Shown: piece by piece, positions 41,401 to 50,614 of the stretch
Numbering within the stretch: position 1 is the first letter of the stretch
Layout: each line of letters opens with the position of its first letter
Program-made: the position numbers and the translations under genes
NCBI RefSeq assembly: GCF_000746085.1
Contig: NZ_JQKO01000004.1
Location: 186,001-250,000, forward strand
Direction of reading: 5' to 3'
DNA: 64,000 bases
Origin: Methylocapsa aurea
GTDB lineage: Bacteria > Pseudomonadota > Alphaproteobacteria > Rhizobiales > Beijerinckiaceae
The notes under the pieces: model-generated
The model's input: the letters and a program-made list of their open reading frames with translations, nothing else
What the model was told of the DNA's origin: nothing
Database searches by the model: none

Positions 41401-42887
41401 TTTGCAGCTTGCTCCTTGTCGTCCAAGGGGCTCGCTTCTTTCGCGGCGTCGACGACAAACGTCACATTGATCCGCGCGCCGTCGCGATTGGAGGCGTCAA
41501 GCATCCATTCGCCGCCGAGCGCCTTGACGCGTTCCTGCATTCCCGACAAGCCCAAGCCCAAACGAGCGCCCGGCGCAATGCCCTTGCCGCTATCGCGCAC
41601 CTCCAAGATGAGCTTGCGCCGATCGCTCCCCGCGCCTTCTTCTTCGCGGAGAACGACGGCAATCTCCGCCGCGCCGGCATGCCGCACCGCGTTCGTCAAA
41701 CTCTCCTGGATGCAGCGATAGATGGTCAAATCGATGCGGTCCCCATAAGTCGATGCGATCCCCGGAGCGGATAAAGAAAACGAGATGGCGGGATAAAGCC
41801 GAATAAAGCCGCCGACCAGCGCGTCGAGAACTTCGCCCAGCGGGACATGGCCAAGCGCCATGGGCCTCAGGCTGTTCAAGAGATGCCGGTTCGTAATCTG
41901 CATCCGATCGGCGATCTCGACGATGAGTCCGGTTGTCTCCTGGATCTCCGCCGTCGACGCGGGCGAAAGGGCGGCGATCCGGGCGCAGGCGCCCGCCAAG
42001 GATTGCACATTGGTCTTCAAGCCGAAGAGGCAGGGTCCAAATTCATCATGCAATTCAAGCGCGATGCGGCGTCTTTCATCATCCTGCGCCTCGATCAGCC
42101 GACGATTCAATTCCGCATTTTCCCGATGTGCGGCGCCAAGGACTTCCGCCAACGCGTTGAACCGCCCGACGATTTCGGCGAGTTCGCGCACTGGCGGCTC
42201 CTCCAAGCGAATTCGATAGCGCCGCCGCTCGAGATTCGAAAGGCCGGAGGCGACCTGCGTCAATGGACCGAGAATTCGGCCGAACATGAAATAAAGAACG
42301 CCGACGACAATCGCATTGACGATGAGGGCGAAGCTCGCCAACGCGGCCGTATGGCCCCAGACCTCGGCGATTTCATCCTGCGGCTCGCCGAGAATGCGGA
42401 CCGAGCCGATCTTGCGGCGCTGCGCGATCACCGGCAATTCATGCCGCTCGACTGGCGGCGCGATCAAGGCGGCGAACCAGGCTGGAGCCGGGTTCCTTTC
42501 CTCGAGCGGGGCCGCCTCCTCCTTGTCGGCAAGGGGATTGCCCAGCGCATCAAAGACTTCGACGCGCACATGGCGCGTGAAGCGCAACTGATGTGGAAGA
42601 ATTTGGAGAAGCCGATCGGCGGGCGTATGCGGCTCCATAAGTCTGATCGTCTCGGAGATGACCAATTCCGCCAACCGCATCGAACTGCTCATTTCAACCG
42701 TCGCCGCATCCCTGGCTCTCATGACGATGACGGTCATGCCGACCAGGGCCGCGACGACGTCGATCAAGAGGAACGCCGACAGGAGCTGCATCCGTAGCGA
42801 ACCGCGAAACCACAGGGCGCGCAAGCAGCCGGGCGGCGGCCGAAAATCGTCCGCGTCTTGCCAACTGTCTTTCGAAATGGGCTTCAT
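41397..42887 (-). CDS. Membrane sensor histidine kinase (HisKA_3), MoxY-like
   Basis: A kinase of about 496 residues. Two helices (about 33-58 and 178-203) bracket a periplasmic sensor domain; a HAMP linker follows (ILGPLTQVASGLSNLERRRYRIRL). The phospho-acceptor histidine is near 281 in RRIALELHDEFG, the HisKA_3 form that pairs with NarL regulators. ATPase boxes are seen in ESLTNAVRHA and DSGKGIAPGARLGLGLSGMQERV. The ATG at 42887 is chosen because a dispersed repeat occupies the upstream open frame (42930-42990); an ATG at 42932 is the alternative. By position it is probably the methanol-oxidation sensor. Confidence 0.9.
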   Translation of the reverse strand: MKPISKDSWQDADDFRPPPGCLRALWFRGSLRMQLLSAFLLIDVVAALVGMTVIVMRARDAATVEMSSSMRLAELVISETIRLMEPHTPADRLLQILPHQLRFTRHVRVEVFDALGNPLADKEEAAPLEERNPAPAWFAALIAPPVERHELPVIAQRRKIGSVRILGEPQDEIAEVWGHTAALASFALIVNAIVVGVLYFMFGRILGPLTQVASGLSNLERRRYRIRLEEPPVRELAEIVGRFNALAEVLGAAHRENAELNRRLIEAQDDERRRIALELHDEFGPCLFGLKTNVQSLAGACARIAALSPASTAEIQETTGLIVEIADRMQITNRHLLNSLRPMALGHVPLGEVLDALVGGFIRLYPAISFSLSAPGIASTYGDRIDLTIYRCIQESLTNAVRHAGAAEIAVVLREEEGAGSDRRKLILEVRDSGKGIAPGARLGLGLSGMQERVKALGGEWMLDASNRDGARINVTFVVDAAKEASPLDDKEQAAK

Positions 42888-42924
42888 CAAAGGCTCGCCA
42901 ATACCGATCAGCGAAAATCGCGCT

Positions 42925-42992
42925 TGGAGCATGTTCTTAAGCGATTCCTTTTCGATCAGATGATTCCATCTGGTCGGGAAGCGCTCTGGCAT
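42925..42992. repeat. Dispersed repeat upstream of the sensor kinase gene
   Basis: CCTTTTCGATCAGATGATTC followed by CATCTGGTCGGGAAGCGCT closely matches the copy near 20.87 kb. It lies in the 5' part of the open frame of the kinase gene, which argues for a downstream start. Confidence 0.6.
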
Positions 42993-43091
42993 GAAAAGCC
43001 GCGCCGACCAACCGGCGCCGCGATGGACCGCCATCGCCCGCCGCTTGGCGAAACGCTATCAGAAACCCCCGCCCGTCGGACTCTTTCATTT

Positions 43092-44054
43092 TCATCGTGA
43101 GCCGGATCGAACGACGAGCAGCGACCGAGGCGCGCCTCCCGTCTTGATCCGGGCGATCTCCGCCCCGCTCGCGGTCTCGACGACCGAGACATCGCCGGAA
43201 AACCAATTGGCGACATAGGCCGTGCGCCCATCCCCCGCGATGGCGATCCCTTCGGGATAGCGGCCTATCTTGACGAGCCCGATGGTTTCGAGCCGCTCGG
43301 CGTCGATGATCGACAAGACGCCGGCCTGCTGGTTGGCGACCAATATGCGCCTTCCGTCAGGCGTCGCCGCCACGCCATAGGGCATCGAGCCGACCGGAAT
43401 CGTCGCCAGCGGCTTCAAGGCCAAAGCATCGATCACCATGAGGCTGCCGTCTTGAACATTGCCAACATAGAGCCGGCCATCATCCGGCGCGAGCGCCATG
43501 GCGAAAGGGGCTTTGCCGACCGGCGCGACGGCGATCTCCCGCAGCGTGGCCGCATCGAGAACGAAAACCATCCCGCCCTCGCGATCGGCGACATAGAGCC
43601 GATGGCCCGCTTTGTCGATCACGACGGCCGCCGGCGAGCGCCCGACCCGCGCGACCGCCGATATTGCGCCCGTTCGCACATCGACGCGGCTCACGGCGCC
43701 GCTGTTCCAATCGCCGACTAAGAGCGAAGCGCCGTCGCGCGCGACCGCTATGCCAAATGGCGCGCCGCCGATCTGGAGCGTCGCGATGACGCGCAAATGC
43801 TCAGCGTCGAGCACCGTGATCGCTCCAATGTCGGGATGGGTCGCGTAGACGCGCCCTTGCTCGGCCGCGACAGCGAGGCCGACCGGGCCGCGCGCGACAT
43901 CGATCTTGGCCGCGACCTTATTCGACAGAGGGTCGAGGATGAGAATGCGTCCATCCTGATCGGCGACATAGATGAATTCGCCCGCAAGCGCCGAGACGGC
44001 GCCGACAAAGCCGCTCAATGCCGCAAGCAAGAGCAACCCTGCGATGGCCCGCAT
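43092..44054 (-). CDS. PQQ-associated YVTN beta-propeller protein
   Basis: A 320-residue exported protein. Signal peptide at about 1-24 (IAGLLLLAALSGFVGAVSALA). The rest is seven YVTN-type propeller blades, each with a V-(Y/I)-V-x-(D/N) strand such as EFIYVADQDGR, GRVYATHPD, HRLYVADREGG, GRLYVGNVQDG and RTAYVANWFSG. Family members are found beside PQQ alcohol dehydrogenase genes and are thought to serve periplasmic quinoprotein metabolism. The gene is 3 bp after mxaD on the minus strand and so is part of the mxa operon. Confidence 0.88.
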   Translation of the reverse strand: MRAIAGLLLLAALSGFVGAVSALAGEFIYVADQDGRILILDPLSNKVAAKIDVARGPVGLAVAAEQGRVYATHPDIGAITVLDAEHLRVIATLQIGGAPFGIAVARDGASLLVGDWNSGAVSRVDVRTGAISAVARVGRSPAAVVIDKAGHRLYVADREGGMVFVLDAATLREIAVAPVGKAPFAMALAPDDGRLYVGNVQDGSLMVIDALALKPLATIPVGSMPYGVAATPDGRRILVANQQAGVLSIIDAERLETIGLVKIGRYPEGIAIAGDGRTAYVANWFSGDVSVVETASGAEIARIKTGGAPRSLLVVRSGSR

Positions 44055-44057
44055 GTG

Positions 44058-44591
44058 CTAGCCGTTCTTCTCGGCCTTGGCCTTCAGTCCCTCAAGTCCC
44101 GTTCGAAAGAAGCCGGACATGGCCTTGATGGCGGCTTCATCGTTCAGAGCGTCCGGCGGAAAATTTCCGGTGTCGCCGCGATAAAAGCGGCCTATCCAAG
44201 CAACGGTGGAGCCCCCGCCCTCACGCGGTTTGACGGTCAGCGTGGCCGAATAGAAGCTCACCGGCAAAGCCTCCGCATTTGGCTCCGCCAACCGGTAGGA
44301 ATAGCTCATTGCGCCGGCGTCATATTCATCGAGACCGTCAACAAGAACGCCGCCGCTTTTCAGGGCAACCTTACGTTCGGCGCCGGGCTTGTTGCCGGCT
44401 TCGCTCACGCTTTGCGCAACCATCGGATGCCAGGAGGCGATGGCGCCGAAATCGGCGATGAGCGCCCATACAACCTTCGGATCGGCCGCGATCGCAATGT
44501 TGTCCTCGGCCTTTTGCGGCGTCGGCCCATGGGCGCCGGCCGGAGGCGCGAGGAACGCCAACGTCGCCGCAATCAACAGGAAATATCTCAT
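44058..44591 (-). CDS. mxaD: MxaD, SRPBCC-fold methanol oxidation protein
   Basis: A 177-residue exported protein. Signal peptide at about 1-20 (YFLLIAATLAFLAPPAGAHG). The body is a START/SRPBCC-type hydrophobic-pocket fold (DPKVVWALIADFGAIASWHPMV at its start). In Methylobacterium, MxaD helps the meeting of methanol dehydrogenase and cytochrome cL. Position right after mxaL and the fold both support the name. It begins 5 bp after the mxaL stop. Confidence 0.92.
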   Translation of the reverse strand: MRYFLLIAATLAFLAPPAGAHGPTPQKAEDNIAIAADPKVVWALIADFGAIASWHPMVAQSVSEAGNKPGAERKVALKSGGVLVDGLDEYDAGAMSYSYRLAEPNAEALPVSFYSATLTVKPREGGGSTVAWIGRFYRGDTGNFPPDALNDEAAIKAMSGFFRTGLEGLKAKAEKNG

Positions 44592-44596
44592 CGAAC

Positions 44597-45610
44597 CTAT
44601 GTCCTCCGGAAGAATGGGAATGCGAAAGATTTTGCGCCGAACCGACGCCGCAATGCGGCGAGCGCGGGCGCCAAGCCGTAGGCGGCAAGAAGCAAGGCCA
44701 GGGCGCCGCTGGCCAAGAAAGGGCGCAGATCGAGAGCGACAGGGACCGGACGCGGCTTTGCTGTTTCCTTCAAAGCGGCGACGAAAGAAGGCGCATCCGA
44801 AAGATGCCGATAGGCAAGCCCCGTGGCCTCGGCGAGACTCTTAAGATAAGGCTCGCGCACCGAAGACAAATGTTCCGAGCCGGTCGCGACTTGCCCGCCA
44901 AAGGGAGCATTGCGCGGATTATAGCCTTCTCGGCCTTCGGCGTCCTTCGGCGGCGGCCCGAAACGATTCTCCTGCAGAACGTCGTTCATGCCGTAGAAGC
45001 CGATTTCGCGTCCGTCATCGTCGAATTTCGGAATCGGCGATAAGGCATATTCGCCAACGCCCATGATGAGCCCCTTAACAGCCCCGCGCTCGCCTTCGAA
45101 CGCAGGACCGCCGGAAGCCGGCGGCGGCGGCGCCTCATGCCCATCGGTGAAGAAAGCGAGATCGGCCTTCACGTCTCGCGCCATGTCGATTGCGCGGTAG
45201 AGGCCCATGGCGACATGGCTGTCACCCTCCCAGCCCATGCGCCAATCGAGGCCCGCGAGGGTTCCTTCGATCGCATCGAACGCCGCGCAGACGTCGACCG
45301 GCTCAAATAAGAGAAAGGACTGCCGCTCGCTGAAGACGCCAAGCCCGAAACGCGCTGGACAAGGCAAACTGGCCAGCGCCTCCCTCAAGACGCTCTTGAC
45401 GAGATCAAGGCGGCTCGCCGGGCGCCCGGCCAGTTTGACGTCGCGGACATTCATGCTGCCGGTGATGTCGACGATCACAAGAACATCGACGCCATTGCCC
45501 GTGCGCGTCAAGGAGGGCGCGGCGAAGGTTGCAAACAGCAACAAGGCGGCCCCAGTCAGCACCCAAAACCGCGGGTCGCGGAGCGAACCCCGACTGGCGG
45601 GAGCGATCAC
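44597..45610 (-). CDS. mxaL: MxaL, von Willebrand A-domain protein
   Basis: A 337-residue membrane-anchored protein with an N-terminal helix (about 16-31), a vWA domain and a C-terminal helix (about 300-320). The metal-ion-dependent adhesion site is DITGS (Asp48, Thr50, Ser52) in place of the canonical DxSxS; the second Asp is in AFFTDGHE. MxaA, C, K and L are needed to put calcium into methanol dehydrogenase. It starts with GTG in a GTGA overlap with mxaK. Confidence 0.93.
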   Translation of the reverse strand: MIAPASRGSLRDPRFWVLTGAALLLFATFAAPSLTRTGNGVDVLVIVDITGSMNVRDVKLAGRPASRLDLVKSVLREALASLPCPARFGLGVFSERQSFLLFEPVDVCAAFDAIEGTLAGLDWRMGWEGDSHVAMGLYRAIDMARDVKADLAFFTDGHEAPPPPASGGPAFEGERGAVKGLIMGVGEYALSPIPKFDDDGREIGFYGMNDVLQENRFGPPPKDAEGREGYNPRNAPFGGQVATGSEHLSSVREPYLKSLAEATGLAYRHLSDAPSFVAALKETAKPRPVPVALDLRPFLASGALALLLAAYGLAPALAALRRRFGAKSFAFPFFRRT

Positions 45611-46203
45611 GGCTCCCCCCTTGGGATTCCTGGGACATCGGTCCAGAGCCCTTTCTCGCCGGCGCGCATTTCATCGCCCTTGGAGTCGAAGGCCGGATAA
45701 TCGCGAATGAGGCGCATGGCGACATCGAGATTGTAGCGCGCATCCCACAGATCAGGATCGAGCCGGAGCGCCTGCCGATAATCCTCCTTGGCCAGATTGA
45801 TGAGCGGCGCAGCGGAGTCTGGTTTGGCGCGTTGAAGGAGATCGAAGGCGAGCCGCATCCGGGCATTGCCGAAATTAAGCCGCGCCCGCGCGCGAACCGC
45901 CCGATCGCCAGCCCTCTCGATAAGATCCATGAGCCCTTGGGCTTCATCAATCCGATCGTGAAGAATGAAGAATTGCAGCCGAGCGAAGAGGAGCGGCGCC
46001 GGCGCGTCGTCCCCGACAGGCGCATCTCGCCCCAAGGCCAAGGCGGCAATGGATTTGTTATGCGCCGCATTGCGAAAGAGCAGCCAACCGGATGCAATCA
46101 AACCAAGGATGGCGAGGCCAAGGCAGCCGATGAGCACTGTGGATCGCGCACGGCGCCAGAGAAGACGCAGTTCCTGTCTGACGCGAGCGACGCCTTTGTG
46201 CAT
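45607..46203 (-). CDS. mxaK: MxaK, methanol dehydrogenase maturation protein
   Basis: A 198-residue protein with one N-terminal helix (about 22-44) and a periplasmic helical, TPR-like domain (LLFARLQFFILHDRIDEAQGLM; YRQALRLDPDLWDARYNLDVAMRL). It lies between mxaC and mxaL, and like them belongs to the calcium-insertion group. Its start shares one base with the mxaC stop and its stop overlaps mxaL. Confidence 0.92.
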   Translation of the reverse strand: MHKGVARVRQELRLLWRRARSTVLIGCLGLAILGLIASGWLLFRNAAHNKSIAALALGRDAPVGDDAPAPLLFARLQFFILHDRIDEAQGLMDLIERAGDRAVRARARLNFGNARMRLAFDLLQRAKPDSAAPLINLAKEDYRQALRLDPDLWDARYNLDVAMRLIRDYPAFDSKGDEMRAGEKGLWTDVPGIPRGEP

Positions 46204-47231
46204 CAGGCAGGCCCACGGCGCGCGAGGCGCAACGGACGTTCGACAACGCCCTTGCGCAAGGAGACTTCGCAGAGCTTGGCGCCGAGCAGCAGCGCTGTCG
46301 CCAAGCCCGCCAGCGCGTAGAAGGTCGCTGCGAGATCCTGGCGCGGAATGCGCTCCCGATAAACAATGGGATGATTTTCCAGCCGATCGATTTCCCGCAC
46401 CGCCTCGCGCACCGCGTCGGGGCTTTCGACTTCGAAAGCCTTGTAAGGAATTCCAAGACTTTTGAAAAAAATATCGAGATGGCGCTCGGGCATCGCCTGC
46501 GGCGTATCCTGTCCTGGCTCCGGCGCCTCAAAAATGCCTCTGTCGCCCGCCGTGCGGAGGAACAGCCAATAGAGATTGACGCGAACGCGGGCAAAGCCGG
46601 CGCGCAGCTTATTCTGAAGGCGAGGATCGATGACGGCGGCCCCATCCGAGACGAGCAGCACGACGCGGGAGGCGAGCGGCGCGCCTTCCTCCGACATCGC
46701 CAAAGCCATGCTCAGACCGCGCCCGACATCGGTCTTGGCGAGGCCCGGGCGGTCGATGGCGTCAACCGCCGCGAGCACAGCGTCGCGGCGGTCGGTCAAT
46801 GGCAGGACGAGCATGGGCGCGCTCGAGAAGGCCGCAACGCCGATGCGATCATGTTCGCGCTGCAGGACGAAGTCCCGCAGAATGCGGCGGGCGGCGGAGG
46901 CCTTCGATTCCTCGCCGCCGGTTGGCTGGCGTCCGGCGAAAGTTTCGTTCATGCTGCCGCTGCGGTCGATCAGCAGGACCGTCTCGGCGCCTTGCCCAAC
47001 CCGCTCCGTCCATTGGCCGCGCCGGTAGGGGCCGGCAAGGGCGAGGATCGTCGCTCCGATGGCTATGATTCCCGTGGCCGCAACAGCGAGGCTGACGATG
47101 CGCGAGAAAAGATCTTCCGGAAGTCCTTCGAGCGATGGATAGGCTTGCCTCCGCGATGCTGAAAGAAAAATCGGCAGCGCCGCGAGGGGCAACAGCCAGA
47201 GCATCTGCGGCTGCGCAAAGATCGCATTCAT
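46203..47231 (-). CDS. mxaC: MxaC, von Willebrand A-domain protein
   Basis: A 342-residue protein with helices near 8-25, 45-68 and close to the C-terminus, and a vWA domain between. The metal site is complete: Asp89, Ser91, Ser93 in LLIDRSGSMNE. It is part of the MxaACKL set for calcium insertion into methanol dehydrogenase. The ATG at 47231 overlaps the mxaA stop (ATGA); a longer open frame to 47267 is not needed. Confidence 0.93.
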   Translation of the reverse strand: MNAIFAQPQMLWLLPLAALPIFLSASRRQAYPSLEGLPEDLFSRIVSLAVAATGIIAIGATILALAGPYRRGQWTERVGQGAETVLLIDRSGSMNETFAGRQPTGGEESKASAARRILRDFVLQREHDRIGVAAFSSAPMLVLPLTDRRDAVLAAVDAIDRPGLAKTDVGRGLSMALAMSEEGAPLASRVVLLVSDGAAVIDPRLQNKLRAGFARVRVNLYWLFLRTAGDRGIFEAPEPGQDTPQAMPERHLDIFFKSLGIPYKAFEVESPDAVREAVREIDRLENHPIVYRERIPRQDLAATFYALAGLATALLLGAKLCEVSLRKGVVERPLRLARRGPA

Positions 47232-48193
47232 TTGGCGGTCCTCTCCAAATTGGCGAGGCGGCGGCAAAAGGCGATGAGGAGGGTCGGCGGCAGATCCCTT
47301 ATCGCGCCTGACGCATCGTCGCCGAAAAACGCGCGGCGGGACGCCGAGAAGAAATGGCTGAACTCGGCCTCGACAAGTCGATAAGCGGGATGGGCGGCCA
47401 AGAATCCCGGAAGATCGTCCGCGAGGACGCGCCGCCCCGCCGTCAGATCGATGGACCGATGCAAAACGAGCAACGCCTGACGGTAGGTCTCTTCGCCTCC
47501 GTCAACCTGTAGATTCGCAACCTGGAGATCCGCATCCTGGAGATCCGCATCCTGGAGATCCGCGCGAACTTGGCGCGACGCCGCGGCGAAGGGGCGGGTC
47601 GCTCGCCGCCGAAAAGGCCACCATGCGCGATCGAAAGCAACGATGAGCAGCAACCCGGCCGAAGCCGCGCCGAAGCCGCCTGCCGCGCGTTCATACCGAT
47701 GCAGGGCGATGGGTTGCGGCGCGATGTCCGGGCGGAGCAGATCATCCGGCTCTTGCGCTGAAGGCCGCATTTCGCGCAGAGGCGATACGCCAAAGGACCA
47801 GGCCGGGATCTTCGCTTCGATCCTGTTTCCGGCAGACGTGAAATCCAACGCGAAGCCAGGAATAACCAAGGTGCGGGCGTCAAGCGCTGCATAGAAATTC
47901 TGATATTCGAGATGGAGCCGCCAATGCTTGACTGATCCCGCGCTCGCTTCATCGACGTCGAGCCGAACAAGATCCAGCCAATAGGCGACGGGGCCGAGCT
48001 TCGGCAATGACGCGCGTTGGAGCTCGTAACCGCTCGCCGCCGGCGCGTCGATGTCGAGCGCAATGACATCGCCGAGGAAATAGCCGAAAGGCCGCGGCCC
48101 TTCGATAACGACCGGCCCGATCTGGCCAACCGCAGCCTCGGCGCTCAGCATCAAGGCCAAGCAACCCACCAGCCCTTGCGGCCGCATCGACAT
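47228..48193 (-). CDS. mxaA: MxaA, methanol dehydrogenase maturation protein
   Basis: A 321-residue protein with a signal peptide (about 5-23), a periplasmic domain (PVVIEGPRPFGYFLGDVIALDID), a membrane helix near 176-190 and a cytosolic C-terminal part. It is needed for calcium insertion in Methylobacterium. The cytosolic part holds a pentapeptide-like run coded by four tandem 15-bp units (see repeat). I chose the ATG at 48193, which has GGAGGG 9 bases ahead; a TTG at 48202 overlaps the mxaS stop and is an alternative. Confidence 0.92.
   Translation of the reverse strand: MSMRPQGLVGCLALMLSAEAAVGQIGPVVIEGPRPFGYFLGDVIALDIDAPAASGYELQRASLPKLGPVAYWLDLVRLDVDEASAGSVKHWRLHLEYQNFYAALDARTLVIPGFALDFTSAGNRIEAKIPAWSFGVSPLREMRPSAQEPDDLLRPDIAPQPIALHRYERAAGGFGAASAGLLLIVAFDRAWWPFRRRATRPFAAASRQVRADLQDADLQDADLQVANLQVDGGEETYRQALLVLHRSIDLTAGRRVLADDLPGFLAAHPAYRLVEAEFSHFFSASRRAFFGDDASGAIRDLPPTLLIAFCRRLANLERTAK
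47506..47565. repeat. Four tandem 15-bp units inside mxaA
   Basis: The unit CCTGGAGATCCGCAT occurs exactly twice (47521-47535, 47536-47550), once with two changes at the end (47551-47565) and once as CCTGTAGATTCGCAA (47506-47520). On the coding strand it gives the pentapeptide series ADLQD-ADLQD-ADLQV-ANLQV. Being a whole number of codons, copy changes would keep the frame. Confidence 0.92.
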
Positions 48194-48198
48194 CCTGC

Positions 48199-49047
48199 TC
48201 AACCCTCCAGCAGATGGCGCGACATCTCATCCGCGTCGAGTCTGTCCGCAAGCTCGATCGGCGGCCGGCCATAGCGCATCAGCAGGCGCCGCAATCGCGT
48301 GCGCCGGGCGCGCGCCTCGGCGCGCCATTTCTCGCGCAACGACGGGCGCATGAAGATTTTGCGCCGCCGCCCGGTTTCGAGATCGGCCAGTTCGATCAAC
48401 CCCCAGGGCGGCAAATCCTCCTCCTCCGCTGAGTCTCCAACCAGGATCGGCGCGATGTCGTGCCGGCCAAGCGCCGCCAATGCTTCCTCGATTTTGGCCA
48501 TCCTCAGCCGAAAATCCGAGACGAGAAAGACGAGCTTGCGCCGGCCCGCCACGGATCGCGCCGCATCCGCCAGGCCTGCAGCGCTTCGCCCGATCGGAGC
48601 CAAACTTTCGAATGCGCGGCCGATTTCGACATCCAACCCGCGCCGCCGGGCGAGCGGAAACATGAAATCATCGCGAACCGATTCATCGAAGCCAATCAGG
48701 CCGAAAGCATCGCCGTAGCCGCGCGCAGAGCGGGCCAGCAACGTGCAAAAGTCTGCCACGAGATGATATTTCGATGCGCGGCCAACAAAGCCCATCGACG
48801 CGGAGAGGTCGACCAGCGCATAGACATCAATCGACATGCGCTGATTGAAACGGCGAACATAGATTTCGCCGAAAGGATCGCGCAGCGAGGCGCGCAGGTC
48901 GATCCGCCGCGCGTCCGGGCAGCGCAGGAAGGGAACGTGATCGCGGAATTGGCCGCTTCCGCCGGGCTCGCGACCCAGATGGGCGCCAGCGACGAGGTTA
49001 GCCGAGCACCCGCGCATCCGATAGGCGATGAGCGCGTCGTCCATCAT
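48199..49047 (-). CDS. mxaS: MxaS, DUF58 protein
   Basis: A 282-residue cytosolic protein of the DUF58 (vWA-like) group: GGSGQFRDHVPFLRCPDARRIDLRASL, then VYALVDLSASMGF as the degenerate metal site, then the closing FLVSDFRL. DUF58 proteins work with MoxR ATPases, here MxaR, in enzyme maturation. ATGA overlap with mxaR at the start and an overlap or 5-bp gap with mxaA at the end. Confidence 0.93.
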   Translation of the reverse strand: MMDDALIAYRMRGCSANLVAGAHLGREPGGSGQFRDHVPFLRCPDARRIDLRASLRDPFGEIYVRRFNQRMSIDVYALVDLSASMGFVGRASKYHLVADFCTLLARSARGYGDAFGLIGFDESVRDDFMFPLARRRGLDVEIGRAFESLAPIGRSAAGLADAARSVAGRRKLVFLVSDFRLRMAKIEEALAALGRHDIAPILVGDSAEEEDLPPWGLIELADLETGRRRKIFMRPSLREKWRAEARARRTRLRRLLMRYGRPPIELADRLDADEMSRHLLEG

Positions 49048-50090
49048 GGCGCAGGGACTTTGGCGAAGACCGCCCGGCAGAAGTCCCGCATGATCGCATC
49101 ACGCCGCAGCTCATAGACTGGATGGAGGAAAATGCGATGCGCCATCGTCTCCACGAAGACGTCGCGGATATCCTCGGGCACGATAATGTCGCGGCCTTCA
49201 AGCCAGGCGCGCACCCGCGCCGCGCGCGCCAGATAGCTCAAGCCGCGGGGACTGCCGCCGCCCAGCACAAGGCGCTCCATATCGACATCGGGAATATCGA
49301 TTCCCGCCGCCGCCGGCTCCGTCACAGCGTCCCAAAGGGCGACGACATAGCGCTCGAGAGCCTCGCTCGACCGGACCCGGCTTTGAATCGCTTGGGCCAC
49401 AACGTTCAGATCGCGGTAATCGATCATATTCTCGGGAACCGAATGAACCAGCGCATCGACGTCATGAAAGCGCGGATCGAAAATGAGCGCTCGCCGAATA
49501 TCTGCGTCCTTCGGCGTCTCGATGCCGATTTCCATGAAGAAGCGGTCGCGCGCCGCCGCTGGCAATTCAAAGGTTTCCTCTTTCTCGATCCGGTTGCGAT
49601 CCGCGAAGACCTGAAGATGCGGGAAGCGATAGGCGCGATTGAGAGCCACAACGCTTCTTTCGGCCATCAAGCGAAGCAAGAGCGAGTGGACCTGTGGGCG
49701 CGCCCGGTTGATCTCATTGAAAAAAAAGATCGATAGATCGCCCTCGTTCCGCAGCACGGGCCCCGGATCGACCCTCGGCCTCCCATCGGCGCCAAGATAG
49801 GTGTAATAGATGAGGTCGCTCGGCATGAGATCAACCATGCCTTCGATGCGCTCGAAGGCGCCGCCGATCGCGCGGGCGAAGGCGCGGAGCATCGTCGTCT
49901 TGCCGGCGCCGACGTCCCCTTCGAGCAGGACATGACCGCGCGCGAAAATCGCGATGACGAGCAGCCGGACCGCCCTGTCCTGCCCTAAGATGGCCTTGCC
50001 GATTTCGCGTTGCAAGCGAAAGGCGGCGCTCCTCCAATCCTCAAGGAGAGCGTCGCGCTCGCAAGCAAGTTCAGCAGACATCCGCGGCAT
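49044..50090 (-). CDS. mxaR: MxaR, MoxR-family AAA+ ATPase
   Basis: A 348-residue MoxR ATPase, thought to drive methanol dehydrogenase maturation. The Walker A motif is GDVGAGKT (58-65) and the Walker B region is FFFNEINRARP; sensor and lid helices follow (LSYLARAARVRAWLEGRDIIVPEDI). The ATG at 50090 or 50081 is the likely start; the open frame back to 50231 overlaps mxaI but codes for a basic, low-complexity stretch unlike MoxR. There is a 137-bp gap to mxaI. Confidence 0.94.
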   Translation of the reverse strand: MPRMSAELACERDALLEDWRSAAFRLQREIGKAILGQDRAVRLLVIAIFARGHVLLEGDVGAGKTTMLRAFARAIGGAFERIEGMVDLMPSDLIYYTYLGADGRPRVDPGPVLRNEGDLSIFFFNEINRARPQVHSLLLRLMAERSVVALNRAYRFPHLQVFADRNRIEKEETFELPAAARDRFFMEIGIETPKDADIRRALIFDPRFHDVDALVHSVPENMIDYRDLNVVAQAIQSRVRSSEALERYVVALWDAVTEPAAAGIDIPDVDMERLVLGGGSPRGLSYLARAARVRAWLEGRDIIVPEDIRDVFVETMAHRIFLHPVYELRRDAIMRDFCRAVFAKVPAP

Positions 50091-50227
50091 AATCCGGTGC
50101 TTGCGACGCGCTGCCCGCAGTCGAGTCAAACGAAACAGATCGCGTCCCGCCGTCGCGCGCGGGGCGCGCCGCACACCGGTCGCGTTCTTCCAAAGAGCCA
50201 GGGAGCCGCGACGGGCGCGGCTCCGCT

Positions 50228-50536
50228 TCAATTCGCGATCTTTTCGATCTCGTAGACGAACTTTCCGGTCTTCTTGAAATTCTCGACGCGCTTCTTGTTG
50301 CGCTCCTCCATCGCCGCTATCGATTCGCTCTGCTTGGCGACCTCTTTAGGATTGTGCTTCGGGTCATATTTCGATCCAGCGATCTTGTCCGGAAAGCCCG
50401 GCTTTGGCTCCCAGCAATTGCCTGGCGCCGCGCATTTGGTGCCGTCATAAGCATTCGCGCCGATAGTGGCGGCGCCCATGGCCAGCGAGCCGGCGAAGAT
50501 GAAAGCAGCAATTTTCGTGGGTTTGGAAATCGACAT
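50228..50536 (-). CDS. mxaI: Methanol dehydrogenase small (beta) subunit
   Basis: A 102-residue protein: signal peptide at about 1-28, then the mature lysine-rich beta subunit of about 74 residues that wraps the large subunit. The conserved cysteine pair Cys35 and Cys41 lies in YDGTKCAAPGNCWEPKPGFPD, the hallmark block. MxaI is present only with calcium-type MDH and not with XoxF. It lies between mxaG and mxaR as in other methylotrophs, with a good GAGAGGAA site ahead. Confidence 0.97.
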   Translation of the reverse strand: MSISKPTKIAAFIFAGSLAMGAATIGANAYDGTKCAAPGNCWEPKPGFPDKIAGSKYDPKHNPKEVAKQSESIAAMEERNKKRVENFKKTGKFVYEIEKIAN

Positions 50537-50614
50537 ATTGGGTTCCTCTCATTCTGGCTTAGAAGCATCGACGCCGATCGACATGCTTCGCTTTTTTCAT
50601 CATCTGGCGAAGAC

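Noticed and set aside
47506-47565. Tandem array considered as a CRISPR or VNTR locus outside genes
   Set aside because: Units are 15 bp with no spacers and stay in the mxaA frame, so it is a coding repeat.
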